Assembly: GCA_963806955.1 (NCBI GenBank)
Contig: CAWDZG010000002.1
Span: 124,001-188,000 of the forward strand
Source: Gaiellasilicea sp963806955
GTDB lineage: Bacteria; Actinomycetota; Thermoleophilia; Gaiellales; Gaiellaceae
DNA: 64,000 nt
Direction of reading: 5' to 3'
Of the stretch, positions 35,294-43,565 are shown one piece after another (position 1 is the stretch's first letter; each line of letters begins with the position of its first letter). Below the pieces are notes generated by a model. It was not told the origin of the DNA. It saw only the letters and a list, made by a program, of their open reading frames with translations, and searched no databases. The position numbers were made by a program, and so were the translations under genes.

Positions 35294-36531
35294 CGACGCA
35301 ATCGCACCTGATCGGCCTCCTGCTCGGCACCGAGGAGGACTGGCCGTCCGCGTTCGAGCACCTGCTCACGCAGGTCGGCCCGATCGAGCACGACGGAACG
35401 CGCCACGACCTCTCCTGCGAGCGGCTCACGAACGAGCCCTTCGACCTGCGCTCGCGGCCGCGCTATTCGCTCGTGATCGACCGGCTCGGCTGGTGGTACA
35501 CGGTGCCCCGCGAGTGGCTGAAGAAGGTCTCGCTGATGGACGACGTCTACCTGCTGAACAACCCGTTCACGTTCCAGGCGATGGAGAAGCACGCGGCCTA
35601 CTGCGCGATGATGCGCCTGGGCCTGAAGGTGCCGGAGACGTGGCTGATCCCACACAAGAACCCGCCCGAGAACCCCCGCTTCCAGCCGACGGCCGAGCGC
35701 TACAACATGCCCTTCGACCTGGAGGAGATCGCCGCGAAGATCGGCTACCCGCTCTACATGAAGCCGTTCGACGGCGGCCAGTGGGTCGGGGTGACGCGGA
35801 TCCGCGACGCCCAGGAGCTGCACGCGGTCTACGACACGTCCGGCGAGCGGCTGATGCACCTCCAGGCCTCCGTCGAGGACTTCGACGTCTTCGCGCGCAG
35901 CCTCTCGATCGGCGCCGAGACGATGGTGATGCACTTCGAGCCCGACCGGCCGATGCACGACCGCTACCAGGTCGACCACGACTTCCTCTCCGCCGAGACC
36001 GGGGACGAGGTGCTGACGATCAGCCGGCTCGTGAACGCCTTCTTCCGCTGGGAGTTCAACTCCTGCGAGACGATCGTCAAGGACGGCGTTGCCTCGCCGA
36101 TCGACTACGCGAACGCCTCGCCGGACGTCGCCCTGACGAGCCTCCACTACTACTTCCCCTGGGCGATCCGCGCGCTCGTGCGCTGGACGGCGTTCTGCTC
36201 GGCGACCGGCCGGCGGATGCGGATCAACCAGTCGACGCGCGACTACTTCGAGCTCGCCGACCGCGACGACCTCTCCTACGAGGAGAAGCTCGCCGGCTAC
36301 CGCCGCCTCGCGGATGCGTACTTCCAGGTGCCCGAGTACGAGGAGTTCGTCGGCTCGAAGCTCCCCCACCTCGACGAGATCCTGGTCGACTGGGTCGAGG
36401 GGGCCGATTTCGACCGGCTGCTCGTGGACACGGTCACCACGACCTTCCCCGAGCACGAGCACGAGCACTTCGTCGCGCACTACCGCGGCCTCCTCGCCGC
36501 CTGGGCGCGCGACCAGCGCGCCGCCGCGTGA
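35290..36531 (+). CDS. ATP-grasp enzyme (carboxylate-amine/thiol ligase-like)
   Basis: A 413-residue ATP-grasp protein. The N-terminal part includes LVIDRLGWWYTVPREW. EKHAAYCAMMRLGLKVPETW leads into the nucleotide domain with YPLYMKPFDGGQWVGV (ATP Lys and glycine loop). MVMHFEPD and SPIDYANASPD follow; the latter looks like the metal/carboxylate site. I do not recognise the subfamily or its substrates. ATP-grasp enzymes join a carboxylate to an amine or thiol. Coupled to two esterases, so the three may build and then process one product (inference). Confidence 0.85.
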   Translation: MTTQSHLIGLLLGTEEDWPSAFEHLLTQVGPIEHDGTRHDLSCERLTNEPFDLRSRPRYSLVIDRLGWWYTVPREWLKKVSLMDDVYLLNNPFTFQAMEKHAAYCAMMRLGLKVPETWLIPHKNPPENPRFQPTAERYNMPFDLEEIAAKIGYPLYMKPFDGGQWVGVTRIRDAQELHAVYDTSGERLMHLQASVEDFDVFARSLSIGAETMVMHFEPDRPMHDRYQVDHDFLSAETGDEVLTISRLVNAFFRWEFNSCETIVKDGVASPIDYANASPDVALTSLHYYFPWAIRALVRWTAFCSATGRRMRINQSTRDYFELADRDDLSYEEKLAGYRRLADAYFQVPEYEEFVGSKLPHLDEILVDWVEGADFDRLLVDTVTTTFPEHEHEHFVAHYRGLLAAWARDQRAAA

Positions 36532-37012
36532 GCCGCGAGTACGTGCTGGCGCGGACGCAGGTCGTCGCCGTCCCGATCGAGGAGGCGTTCGCCTTCTTCT
36601 CGGACGCGCGCAACCTCGAGCGGATCACGCCGCCGTGGCTGCGCTTCCGCATCGTCGAGCAGCCGGCGCAGCTGCAGGCCGGCGCTCGCCTCCGCTACCG
36701 CCTCTCACTGTTCGGGATCCCGATCCGCTGGCGCACCGAGATCGTCGAGTGGACGCCGCCGCGCGGCTTCGTCGACGTGCAGCGACGCGGCCCGTTCCTG
36801 CTCTGGGAGCACTCCCACCGCCTCACCCCGGTCGAGGGCGGCACGGAGATCTACGACCACGTCCGCTACCGGCTCTTCCTCGGGCCGCTCGGCGCGTCGT
36901 GCAGCGGCTGCTCGTCCGCAATTGGGTCGAGGGGATCTTCGACTACCGGGCCGAGACGGTGCCGGCGCTCGTCAGGGCAGCGCCCGCCGGGCCGCCTCGT
37001 CGAACGGCGTGA
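36528..37012 (+). pseudogene. SRPBCC (polyketide cyclase/START-fold) protein, one frameshift
   Basis: Starts at GTG 36528 (GTGA overlap with the ATP-grasp stop). IEEAFAFFSDARNLERITPPWLRF is the usual SRPBCC first helix, followed by FGIPIRWRTEIVEWTPPRGFVDVQ and the strand region HSHRLTPVEGGTEI. Near 36889-36896 one base seems missing: the frame changes and continues VVQRLLVRNWVEGIFDYRAE to a stop at 37012. Small hydrophobic ligand-binding fold, role unknown. The 3' end overlaps the convergent SDR by 41 bp. Confidence 0.72.
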
Positions 37013-37841
37013 GCTCGAAGGGGACGAGCTCCCGGATCCGCTCCTCGCGGGCGATCGTCGGGTTCTTCAGCCCCTCGACGAGCGGCCGGGCGACCGACGC
37101 GTTCACGGGCGTGACGAGCTCGAGCCAGAGTGCGGACAGCGCCGGCGTCAGCACGGGCACGCCGACGATGAGCGGCTTGCGGCCGAGGATCCGCGCGATC
37201 CGCTCGATCATCTGCCGGTAGGTCATCACCTCGGGCCCGCCCGACGTCGAACGACCGACCGAGCGCCTCCTCCTCGCCGGCGACGCCGGCGAGGTAGCGC
37301 GACGACGTCCTCGAGCGCGATCGGCTGCGTCGGGGTCGAGACCCAGTTCGGCGTGATCATCACCGGTAGGCGCTTGACGAGGCCGAGGATCGTCTCGAAA
37401 GCCGCGCTGCCCTTGCCGACGACCATCGCTGCGCGCAGCGTCGTCACCGGCACGCCGTCGGCGGCCAGGTGCTCGCCGGTCTCGCGCCGGCTGCGCAGGT
37501 GGGCGGAGGCGTCGGGCTCGTCGCCCCCGAGGCCGCCGAGGTAGACGATCTGCGAGACGCCGGCGTGAGCGGCCGCGCGGGAGACGTTCGCCGGCAGCCT
37601 CGCGGTCCTTGCGCTCGAAGTCGCGCTCGCCGAGCGAGTGGACGAGGTAATAGAGGACATCTGCGCCCTCGATCGCCTCCGCGACGCCCTCGCCGCTCGC
37701 GACGTCTGCGGCGACCCACCGGATCCCGTCCTCGGGTTCCCGCACGGTGCGCGAGACGGCGACGACCTCGTGCTCGGCCGCGAGCAGCGGGAGGAGCGCC
37801 TGGCCGATCACGCCGGTCGCTCCGAAGACGGTCACCTTCAT
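36972..37841 (-). pseudogene. NAD(P)-binding SDR / NmrA-like epimerase, three frameshifts
   Basis: ATG 37841 opens a Rossmann protein (VTVFGATGVIGQALLPLL, then YYLVHSLGERDFERKD). It continues in a second frame (VSRAAAHAGVSQIVYLGG, then TTLRAAMVVGKGSAAFETI) and a third (YLAGVAGEEEALGRSFDVG), and returns to the first (GPEVMTYRQMIERIARILG to the stop). The shifts are near 37590-37596, 37297-37301 and 37235-37244. Three +1 insertions restore 289 residues. The layout matches LPS/NAD-dependent epimerase relatives near SRPBCC and photolyase genes. ATGA overlap with the gene upstream. Confidence 0.75.
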
Positions 37842-38353
37842 GCGCGCCTCCCCTGCTCGAGCAGTTCGAAGTAACGACGGCTGACCGCTGCGTGGAACGG
37901 GCTCTGGCCCTTGGCATAGAGAGCGCCCGTCCACCACGGCGATCCGACCCGAGCCGCAAGCCGGGGCACGTACTCCTCGACCGCGACCGAGAGCTCGTAA
38001 CCGTCCTCCACCGGACGCTGGGCCAGCGTCACGGACCCACCGGGGCGCAGCGCGAGCGTCCCGCCCTCGATCGCGTAACAGCAGGACACGCCGTCGTCGG
38101 CGTGCTCGAGCGAGGGCGCGGCGAAGCGGAGCAGCGTCGCGCCGCCCAGGAGGCGCAGCCGCCCGCCCTCGTGGTTCCACTGCGCGCGGACGACGCCGCG
38201 CGTGAGCGCGCCGACCGCCTGCCAGTAGGTGACGCCGAGCCAGCGCGCGCCGGCGTCCGACGCGTCCACGACCGGCTCGTCGACGAGCACGCGCTGGCGC
38301 GACTCGAAGCCACCGGAGTCGAGCACCTTCTCGTTCGTCTCCCAGCCCCTCAT
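37838..38353 (-). CDS. Hypothetical protein, 171 aa
   Basis: Not recognised. A soluble protein without signal peptide or membrane segment; a conserved-looking stretch RWLGVTYWQAVGALTRGV, a beta-rich middle (GGSVTLAQRPVEDGYELSVAVEEY) and a helical C-terminus (GQSPFHAAVSRRYFELLEQ). ATG 38353 overlaps the photolyase stop and its own stop overlaps the SDR start, so the three are co-transcribed. A START/SRPBCC-like fold is possible but not shown. Confidence 0.78.
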   Translation of the reverse strand: MRGWETNEKVLDSGGFESRQRVLVDEPVVDASDAGARWLGVTYWQAVGALTRGVVRAQWNHEGGRLRLLGGATLLRFAAPSLEHADDGVSCCYAIEGGTLALRPGGSVTLAQRPVEDGYELSVAVEEYVPRLAARVGSPWWTGALYAKGQSPFHAAVSRRYFELLEQGRRA

Positions 38354-39660
38354 GCCGCCGCCGCCCGGAAGCGGGCGACCGCCGCCTCGTGGGCGACGAT
38401 CGGCTCGGGGTAGTCAGGGGTGCCCAGCTCGGGGATGTAGCGGCGCGCGTAGGCGCCGTCCGGGTCGTAGCGCTCGGCCTGCCGGGACGGGTTGAACATC
38501 CGGTTGGGCCGGGAGTCGGCGCCGGTGCCCGCGACCCACTGCCAGTTGGCCGTGTTGTTGGCGAGGTCGCCGTCGACGAGGTGGTGGAAGAAGTGGTCGG
38601 CACCCCGGCGCCAGTCGATCCCGAGGTGCTTGGTCAGGAACGAGCCGGCGACGAGGCGCGCGCGGTTGTGCATGAAGCCCTCTCGCATCAACTGACGCAT
38701 GCCCGCATCGACGAGGGGGTAACCCGTTCGCCCCGCACGCCAGGCGTCGAAGGCGGCGACGTCGTCCCGCCAGCCCGCCGCGCGCGGGCGCAGGTCCTTG
38801 TACGCGAGCTCGGGCCGGGCGGCGAGGAGCTGGTGGTTGAAGTCGCGCCAGCAGAGCTGGCGCACGAACGGCTCTGCGCCCGGTCGCTCGAGCGCCCGGG
38901 CCACCACCTCGCCGGCCGACACGCAGCCGAAGTGGAGGTACGGCGAGAGACGCGACGTCGCGTCGGCGGCGAGATCATCTGCCGCCTCGTCGTAGCGCTC
39001 GAGCCCCGCGTCCAGGAATGCCTCCAGCCGCCGGCGCCCGGCCGACTCGCCGCCGACGGGGAGCTCCGGCGCCGTGACGCCGCGCACGAGCGCTTCCTGC
39101 TCCGGCAGCAGTCCCAGCTCGAGCCCGTCCGGCAGCGCGATCCGCGCGGGGGGCGGCAGCAGGTCACGGCGCGGCTCGGTGCGCCAGCGGCGCCAGTACG
39201 GCGTGAACACGCGGAAGTGGTCGCGTCCCGCCGGTGCGAGCTCCCCGGGCGGCACCACGGTCACGCCGGGAAAGACCTCGAGGTCGATCCCGGTCCCGGC
39301 GAGGGCGCTGTGCAGGCGCCGCTCGCGCTCCTGTGCGTAGGCGCTGACGTCCTCCGAGAGGAAGACGGCGTCCGCAGCCACCGCGAGGGCGAGCCGGTGC
39401 GCCTCTTCGAGGACGTTGCCACGGCGGAGGACGAGCGAGCCCCCGAGCCGGCGCAGCGAGCCGTCCAGGTCGCGGAGCGCGTCGAGCAGGAACGTGACCC
39501 GGTTCGGCGCTCCGAAGCCCGCCAGGAGCCGGTCGTCGAGCACGAAGAGCGGCACGACGTGCTCGGCCCGGTCGGCGGCGGCGCTGAGCGCAGGGTGGTC
39601 GTGCACGCGGAGGTCGCGGGTGAAGAGGACGACGACGGTGCCGAGCCGATGTTTGCCCAT
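38350..39660 (-). CDS. phr: Deoxyribodipyrimidine photolyase (DNA photolyase)
   Basis: A 436-residue photolyase that uses light and FAD to split pyrimidine dimers. The N-terminal antenna domain begins VVLFTRDLRVHDHPAL. The FAD-binding helical domain contains SRLSPYLHFGCVS, QLCWRDFNHQ, RTGYPLVDAGMRQL, NRARLVAGSFLTKHLGIDWRRG and NNTANWQWVAGTGAD with the expected Asn/Trp residues. Full length for class I. First gene of a four-gene minus-strand unit with the hypothetical and SDR genes; divergent from an SRPBCC gene. Confidence 0.95.
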   Translation of the reverse strand: MGKHRLGTVVVLFTRDLRVHDHPALSAAADRAEHVVPLFVLDDRLLAGFGAPNRVTFLLDALRDLDGSLRRLGGSLVLRRGNVLEEAHRLALAVAADAVFLSEDVSAYAQERERRLHSALAGTGIDLEVFPGVTVVPPGELAPAGRDHFRVFTPYWRRWRTEPRRDLLPPPARIALPDGLELGLLPEQEALVRGVTAPELPVGGESAGRRRLEAFLDAGLERYDEAADDLAADATSRLSPYLHFGCVSAGEVVARALERPGAEPFVRQLCWRDFNHQLLAARPELAYKDLRPRAAGWRDDVAAFDAWRAGRTGYPLVDAGMRQLMREGFMHNRARLVAGSFLTKHLGIDWRRGADHFFHHLVDGDLANNTANWQWVAGTGADSRPNRMFNPSRQAERYDPDGAYARRYIPELGTPDYPEPIVAHEAAVARFRAAAA

Positions 39661-39706
39661 TCCTGGACAAAGGGTAGACGACGCTTCCAACGACCGAGGA
39701 GCGCAC

Positions 39707-40168
39707 ATGGCCAACATCGAAGAATCGATCGACGTCGACGTCCCCGTCGAGACGGCGTACAACCAGTGGACGCAGTTCGAGGAGTTCCCGAGCTTCATGG
39801 AGGGGATCGAGGAGGTCCGGCAGGTCGACGACACGCACCTGCACTGGGTTGCAGAGGTGGGTGGGCAGCGCGAGGAGTGGGACGCCGAGATCACCGAGCA
39901 GCACCCGGATCACCGGATCGCGTGGACTGCGTCCGGTGACAAGGGCAACGCAGGCGTCGTCACCTTCCACCGGCTCGACGAGGCCCAGACGCGGGTGATG
40001 GTGCAGCTGGACTGGGAGCCGGAGGGCGTGACCCAGAAGCTCGGCTCCGCGCTCGGAATGGACGACCGCCGCGTCCAGGGCGACCTGAAGCGGTTCAAGG
40101 AGCTGATCGAGGAGCGAGGCGCCGCGAGCGGTGCCTGGCGCGGCGAGGTCGACAATCCGTCCGACTGA
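39707..40168 (+). CDS. SRPBCC family protein (polyketide cyclase/dehydrase-like)
   Basis: A 153-residue START-fold protein: IEESIDVDVPVETAYNQWTQFEEFPSFMEGI is the family N-terminus. It is followed by the strand region VGGQREEWDAEITEQHPDHRIAW and a C-terminal helix MDDRRVQGDLKRFKELIEERG. Such actinobacterial proteins are common near stress or lipid genes; the ligand is unknown. Complete and without frame breaks, unlike the SRPBCC gene at 36528. ATG 39707 follows CGAGGAGCGCAC. Confidence 0.88.
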   Translation: MANIEESIDVDVPVETAYNQWTQFEEFPSFMEGIEEVRQVDDTHLHWVAEVGGQREEWDAEITEQHPDHRIAWTASGDKGNAGVVTFHRLDEAQTRVMVQLDWEPEGVTQKLGSALGMDDRRVQGDLKRFKELIEERGAASGAWRGEVDNPSD

Positions 40169-40595
40169 CGCCGATCTGCACGCTGCGCTCGCCGGGGCGG
40201 TGGCGGCGGCCGCCTGGGTCGCCGCCGAGCCCGCGGCGCAGCGCCTGTTCGGCACCTCCTACTCGGACGTGCGCCTGCTCGGTGCGCCGCTCTCGCGGCG
40301 GCACTGGCGCCTCGCCGGCACGGCAGCTCACCTCGCCAACGGCGCCGCGGCCGGGGTCGCGCTCTCCCGACTCGGCGTCCGCGGCTGGAAGGCGGGGATC
40401 GTGGCCTTCCAGATCGAGAACGCCGTGATCTGGCCGGGCATGGCCGTCGTCGACCGGCTCCACCCGGACCGGCGCAGCGGTGCCTGGCCGCCCCTGCTCT
40501 GGAACGCCCGGATCTTCGGGCAGGAGGCCGCCGTGCATGCGCTGTTCGGGGCCGTGCTCGGCGGGCTGCTGCGCCGAAAAGCGGCGAATTCTTAA
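40131..40595 (+). CDS. Hypothetical membrane protein, 154 aa
   Basis: No family recognised. Two or three hydrophobic stretches (AALAGAVAAAAWVAAEP; GWKAGIVAFQIENAVIWPGMAVV; HALFGAVLGGLL) suggest a small integral membrane protein. It overlaps the preceding SRPBCC gene by 38 bp and begins at GTG 40131; a start further in is possible since no good ribosome site is visible. Confidence 0.65.
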   Translation: MPGAARSTIRPTDADLHAALAGAVAAAAWVAAEPAAQRLFGTSYSDVRLLGAPLSRRHWRLAGTAAHLANGAAAGVALSRLGVRGWKAGIVAFQIENAVIWPGMAVVDRLHPDRRSGAWPPLLWNARIFGQEAAVHALFGAVLGGLLRRKAANS

Positions 40596-40614
40596 CCGGC
40601 GTTCAACCGGCGTT
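40594..40614 (+). promoter_or_regulatory. Direct repeats upstream of MoxR operon
   Basis: Two perfect copies of AACCGGCGTT, spaced one helical turn apart (11 bp), precede a TTGACT (40618-40623) that could be a -35 element. They lie 41 bp before the GTG of the MoxR gene. Probable regulator-binding site or promoter, not tested. Confidence 0.4.
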
Positions 40615-40654
40615 TGCTTGACTCCCCGGTAGACCCCGAGCAAGGAGCGTCCCC

Positions 40655-41659
40655 GTGAGCGAGACGACGTTCGGCGAGCAGCGCGAGCTGCTCGAGCAGG
40701 CCCTGTTCGAAATCAAGCGGGTGATCGCCGGCCAGGACGGGATGCTCGAGCGCGTGCTCGTCTGCCTGCTCGCCGGTGGCCACCTCCTGATCGAGGGCGT
40801 CCCGGGGCTCGCGAAGACGCTGACGATCAAGACGACCGCGCAGGTGCTCGGCGGCAGCTTCCAGCGGATCCAGTTCACGCCCGACCTCGTTCCCTCCGAC
40901 CTCGTCGGCACGCGCGTCTACCGCCCCGGGCCGGGCGAGTTCGACACGGAGCTCGGCCCCGTCTTCTGCAACTTCCTGCTCGCGGACGAGATCAACCGCG
41001 CGCCGGCGAAGGTGCAGTCGGCGCTGCTCGAGGTGATGCAGGAGCGCCAGGTGACGATCGGCCACGAGACGCACCCGGTGCCGCTCCCCTTCCTCGTGAT
41101 GGCGACCCAGAATCCGATCGAGTCGGAAGGGACGTATCCCCTGCCGGAGGCACAAGTCGATCGCTTCATGCTCAAGATCCTCGTCGGCTATCCCGAGCAC
41201 GACGAGGAGCTGACCGTCGTCCAGCGCTCGCTGTCTGCGCCGCCGGAGCTGCGCCGCGTGCTCGAGCTCGACAAGCTGACCGAGTTGCAGGCGGCGACGG
41301 CCGCCGTCTACGTCGATCCGGGCATCGTCAGCTACTCCGTCCAGCTCGCGACCGCGACGCGCGACCCCGCGCAGTACGGGCTCGCCGAGCTGGCGCCGTT
41401 CGTCTCCTACGGCGCGAGCCCCCGCGGGCCGATCAGCCTCGTCCAGTCGGCGCGCGCGCTCGCGTTCCTGCGCGGCCGGGACTACGTGATCGCACCGGAC
41501 ATCGCCGCGCTCGCAAAGGACGCGATGCGCCACCGGCTCGTGCTCAGCTACCAGGCGCTCGCCGAGCAGGTCGAGGCCGACCAGATCCTCGACGCCGTGC
41601 TCGCGAAGGTGACGGCGCCGGAGCTCGACCTCGGCAGACGCGAGCCGACCGCCGCTTGA
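40655..41659 (+). CDS. MoxR-family AAA+ ATPase
   Basis: A 334-residue MoxR-type chaperone ATPase. Walker A is LIEGVPGLAKTLTIKT (a MoxR variant), Walker B NFLLADEINRAPAKVQ, sensor 1 VMATQNPIESEGTYPLPEAQ and the arginine-finger region DRFMLKI. The N-terminal INRVIAGQDG-like segment (FEIKRVIAGQDGMLERV) is usual. AAGGAG precedes GTG 40655. First gene of an operon with DUF58 and two VWA proteins, which MoxR proteins are thought to help assemble. Confidence 0.95.
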   Translation: MSETTFGEQRELLEQALFEIKRVIAGQDGMLERVLVCLLAGGHLLIEGVPGLAKTLTIKTTAQVLGGSFQRIQFTPDLVPSDLVGTRVYRPGPGEFDTELGPVFCNFLLADEINRAPAKVQSALLEVMQERQVTIGHETHPVPLPFLVMATQNPIESEGTYPLPEAQVDRFMLKILVGYPEHDEELTVVQRSLSAPPELRRVLELDKLTELQAATAAVYVDPGIVSYSVQLATATRDPAQYGLAELAPFVSYGASPRGPISLVQSARALAFLRGRDYVIAPDIAALAKDAMRHRLVLSYQALAEQVEADQILDAVLAKVTAPELDLGRREPTAA

Positions 41660-42606
41660 CGGCCGCCGGTGACCCGGTTCCGGCCGGTGCCGCCGCGCAT
41701 GCTCGCACGCCCGACCGCCCCGGGCCGGGCCCACTGCCGGAGACGCTGCTCCGCGCGCTCGACCTGACGATCGGCCGGCGGATCGAGGGGATGCTCGCCG
41801 GCGAGCACCGCTCGTCGGTGCTCGGCCAGGGCAGCGAGCTCGCGCAGGTGCGCCCGTACGTCCCGGGCGACGACGTGCGTCGAATCGAGTGGAACGTGAC
41901 CGCCCGCACCGGCGAGACGCACGTCCGCGTCGACGTCGCCGAACGGGTGCTCGTGACCTGGCTCGCGCTGGACGTCTCCGCGTCGATGTCGTTCGGCACG
42001 ACCGAGCGGCGCAAGGCGGACGTCGCCGAGGGCGTCGCCCTCGCGCTCGGCCATCTCGCGAGCCGCCGCGGCAACCGGCTCGGGCTCGTGGCGTTCGGAG
42101 ACGGCAGCACGAGCGCGATCCCACCCCGGGCGGGTCGCGCCGGGATGCTCGGGCTCCTGCTCTCCCTCCGGCGCGAGCCGGTGCTCGAGGGCGGGGGCGC
42201 GACCTCCCTCGGCTCGGCACTGCACCTCGTCTCGCGCATGGCGCAGCAGCGCTCGCTGGTCGCCGTCGTCTCCGACTTCCGCGGCCCACGCGACTGGCGC
42301 CCGCCGCTGCTCCAGCTCGCGGGCGGCCACGACGTGCTCGCGGTCGAGATCCGGGACCCGCGCGAGGAGACGCTCCCGAACGTCGGCGAGCTGCGGCTCG
42401 TCGATCCCGAGACCGGGCGGCAGCTGCGCGTCGACACGGCCAGCGCACGGCTGCGCGAGCGCTTCGCGGCAGCCGCCGCCGCCGAGCGCGCAGAGATCGC
42501 GCACGAGCTCGCCTCACTCGGCATCGGCCACGTCGTCCTCTCGACCGCGGGCGACTGGCTCCGCCCGCTGGCGATGCACCTGCGCCGCAAGGGTGCCGCG
42601 CGATGA
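41656..42606 (+). CDS. DUF58 domain protein (VWA-like partner of MoxR)
   Basis: A 316-residue cytoplasmic protein with the DUF58 signature GSELAQVRPYVPGDDVRRIEWNVTAR, and a VWA-like fold with LALDVSASMSFG (a MIDAS-like DxSxS). Starts at TTG 41656 overlapping the MoxR stop (TTGA) and ends overlapping the next gene (ATGA). DUF58 proteins always accompany MoxR and VWA genes and may be a MoxR substrate. Confidence 0.92.
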   Translation: MTAAGDPVPAGAAAHARTPDRPGPGPLPETLLRALDLTIGRRIEGMLAGEHRSSVLGQGSELAQVRPYVPGDDVRRIEWNVTARTGETHVRVDVAERVLVTWLALDVSASMSFGTTERRKADVAEGVALALGHLASRRGNRLGLVAFGDGSTSAIPPRAGRAGMLGLLLSLRREPVLEGGGATSLGSALHLVSRMAQQRSLVAVVSDFRGPRDWRPPLLQLAGGHDVLAVEIRDPREETLPNVGELRLVDPETGRQLRVDTASARLRERFAAAAAAERAEIAHELASLGIGHVVLSTAGDWLRPLAMHLRRKGAAR

Positions 42607-43565
42607 GCTTTGCCTGGCCGCTCGCGCTGCTGAGCCTGCTCGCGGTGCCGCTCGCGCTCGCCGGCTACCTCCTGCTCGAGCGGCGGCGGCAGCGGCAGGC
42701 TGCGGTCTTCGCGAGCCCTGCCCTGACGCCGAACCTGATCGGACGGCGTCCCGGCCGCCTCCGCCACCTGCCGCCTGCGCTCGCGCTGCTCGCGCTCACC
42801 GCGCTCGCGACCGGCCTCGCCCGTCCGCACGCGACCGTCTCGGTCGCACAGGAGCAGGCGACCGTCGTGCTCGCGATCGACACGTCCAAGTCGATGGCCG
42901 CGACCGACGTGCCGCCGACGCGACTCGCCGTCGCGCAGGACGCAGTCCGCAGGTTCCTCGACAACCTGCCGGAGGCCTACCGCGTCGGGATCGTCTCCTT
43001 CGCGCAGTCGGCCCAGACCGTGCTGCCCGCGACCGCGAACCGCGAGGCCGCGCGTGCTGCGATCCGCAACCTCCGGGTCGGCGACGGAACCGCGCTCGGC
43101 GAGGGAATCGCCCGTGCCGTCCAGGTGGCGCAGCGCGTTCCGAACGAGGGGGCGAAGAAGCCACCCGCGTCGATCCTCGTGCTCTCCGACGGCGCGCAGA
43201 CGCAGGGCGTGCTCGAGCCGGTGCAGGCGGCACAGCGGGCGAAGCAGCTGAAGATCCCGGTCTTCACGGTCGCCTTCGGGACCGCCGAGGGCGTCGTCGA
43301 GGTCGTCGACGACAACGGCTTCACGCAGCGCGTGACCGTCCCGCCCGACCCGCCCACGCTTCGCCGCGTCGCGCAGGCGACCGGCGGCGCGTTCTTCGCG
43401 GCGCCCGACGCGGAACGGCTCCGGGCCGTCTACGAGGAGCTCGGGTCGCGGATCGGCAGCGTGAAGAAGGAGCGGGAGATCACCGCCGCCTTCGCCGCCG
43501 GAGGCGCGGCGCTGCTCCTGGCCGCCGGTGCGGTCTCGGCCTTCCTGTTCGGGAGACTGCCGTGA
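42603..43565 (+). CDS. Membrane-anchored VWA domain protein (BatA-like)
   Basis: A 320-residue protein with two N-terminal membrane helices (WPLALLSLLAVPLALAGYLLL and LPPALALLALTALATGLA). A periplasm- or exterior-facing von Willebrand A domain follows with the MIDAS motif VVLAIDTSKSMAATDVPPTR, and a C-terminal helix (FAAGGAALLLAAGAVSAFLF). All metal-site residues are present. It is the first of two VWA proteins in this operon. Bat/VWA proteins are tied to envelope stress or chaperoning. Confidence 0.92.
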   Translation: MSFAWPLALLSLLAVPLALAGYLLLERRRQRQAAVFASPALTPNLIGRRPGRLRHLPPALALLALTALATGLARPHATVSVAQEQATVVLAIDTSKSMAATDVPPTRLAVAQDAVRRFLDNLPEAYRVGIVSFAQSAQTVLPATANREAARAAIRNLRVGDGTALGEGIARAVQVAQRVPNEGAKKPPASILVLSDGAQTQGVLEPVQAAQRAKQLKIPVFTVAFGTAEGVVEVVDDNGFTQRVTVPPDPPTLRRVAQATGGAFFAAPDAERLRAVYEELGSRIGSVKKEREITAAFAAGGAALLLAAGAVSAFLFGRLP

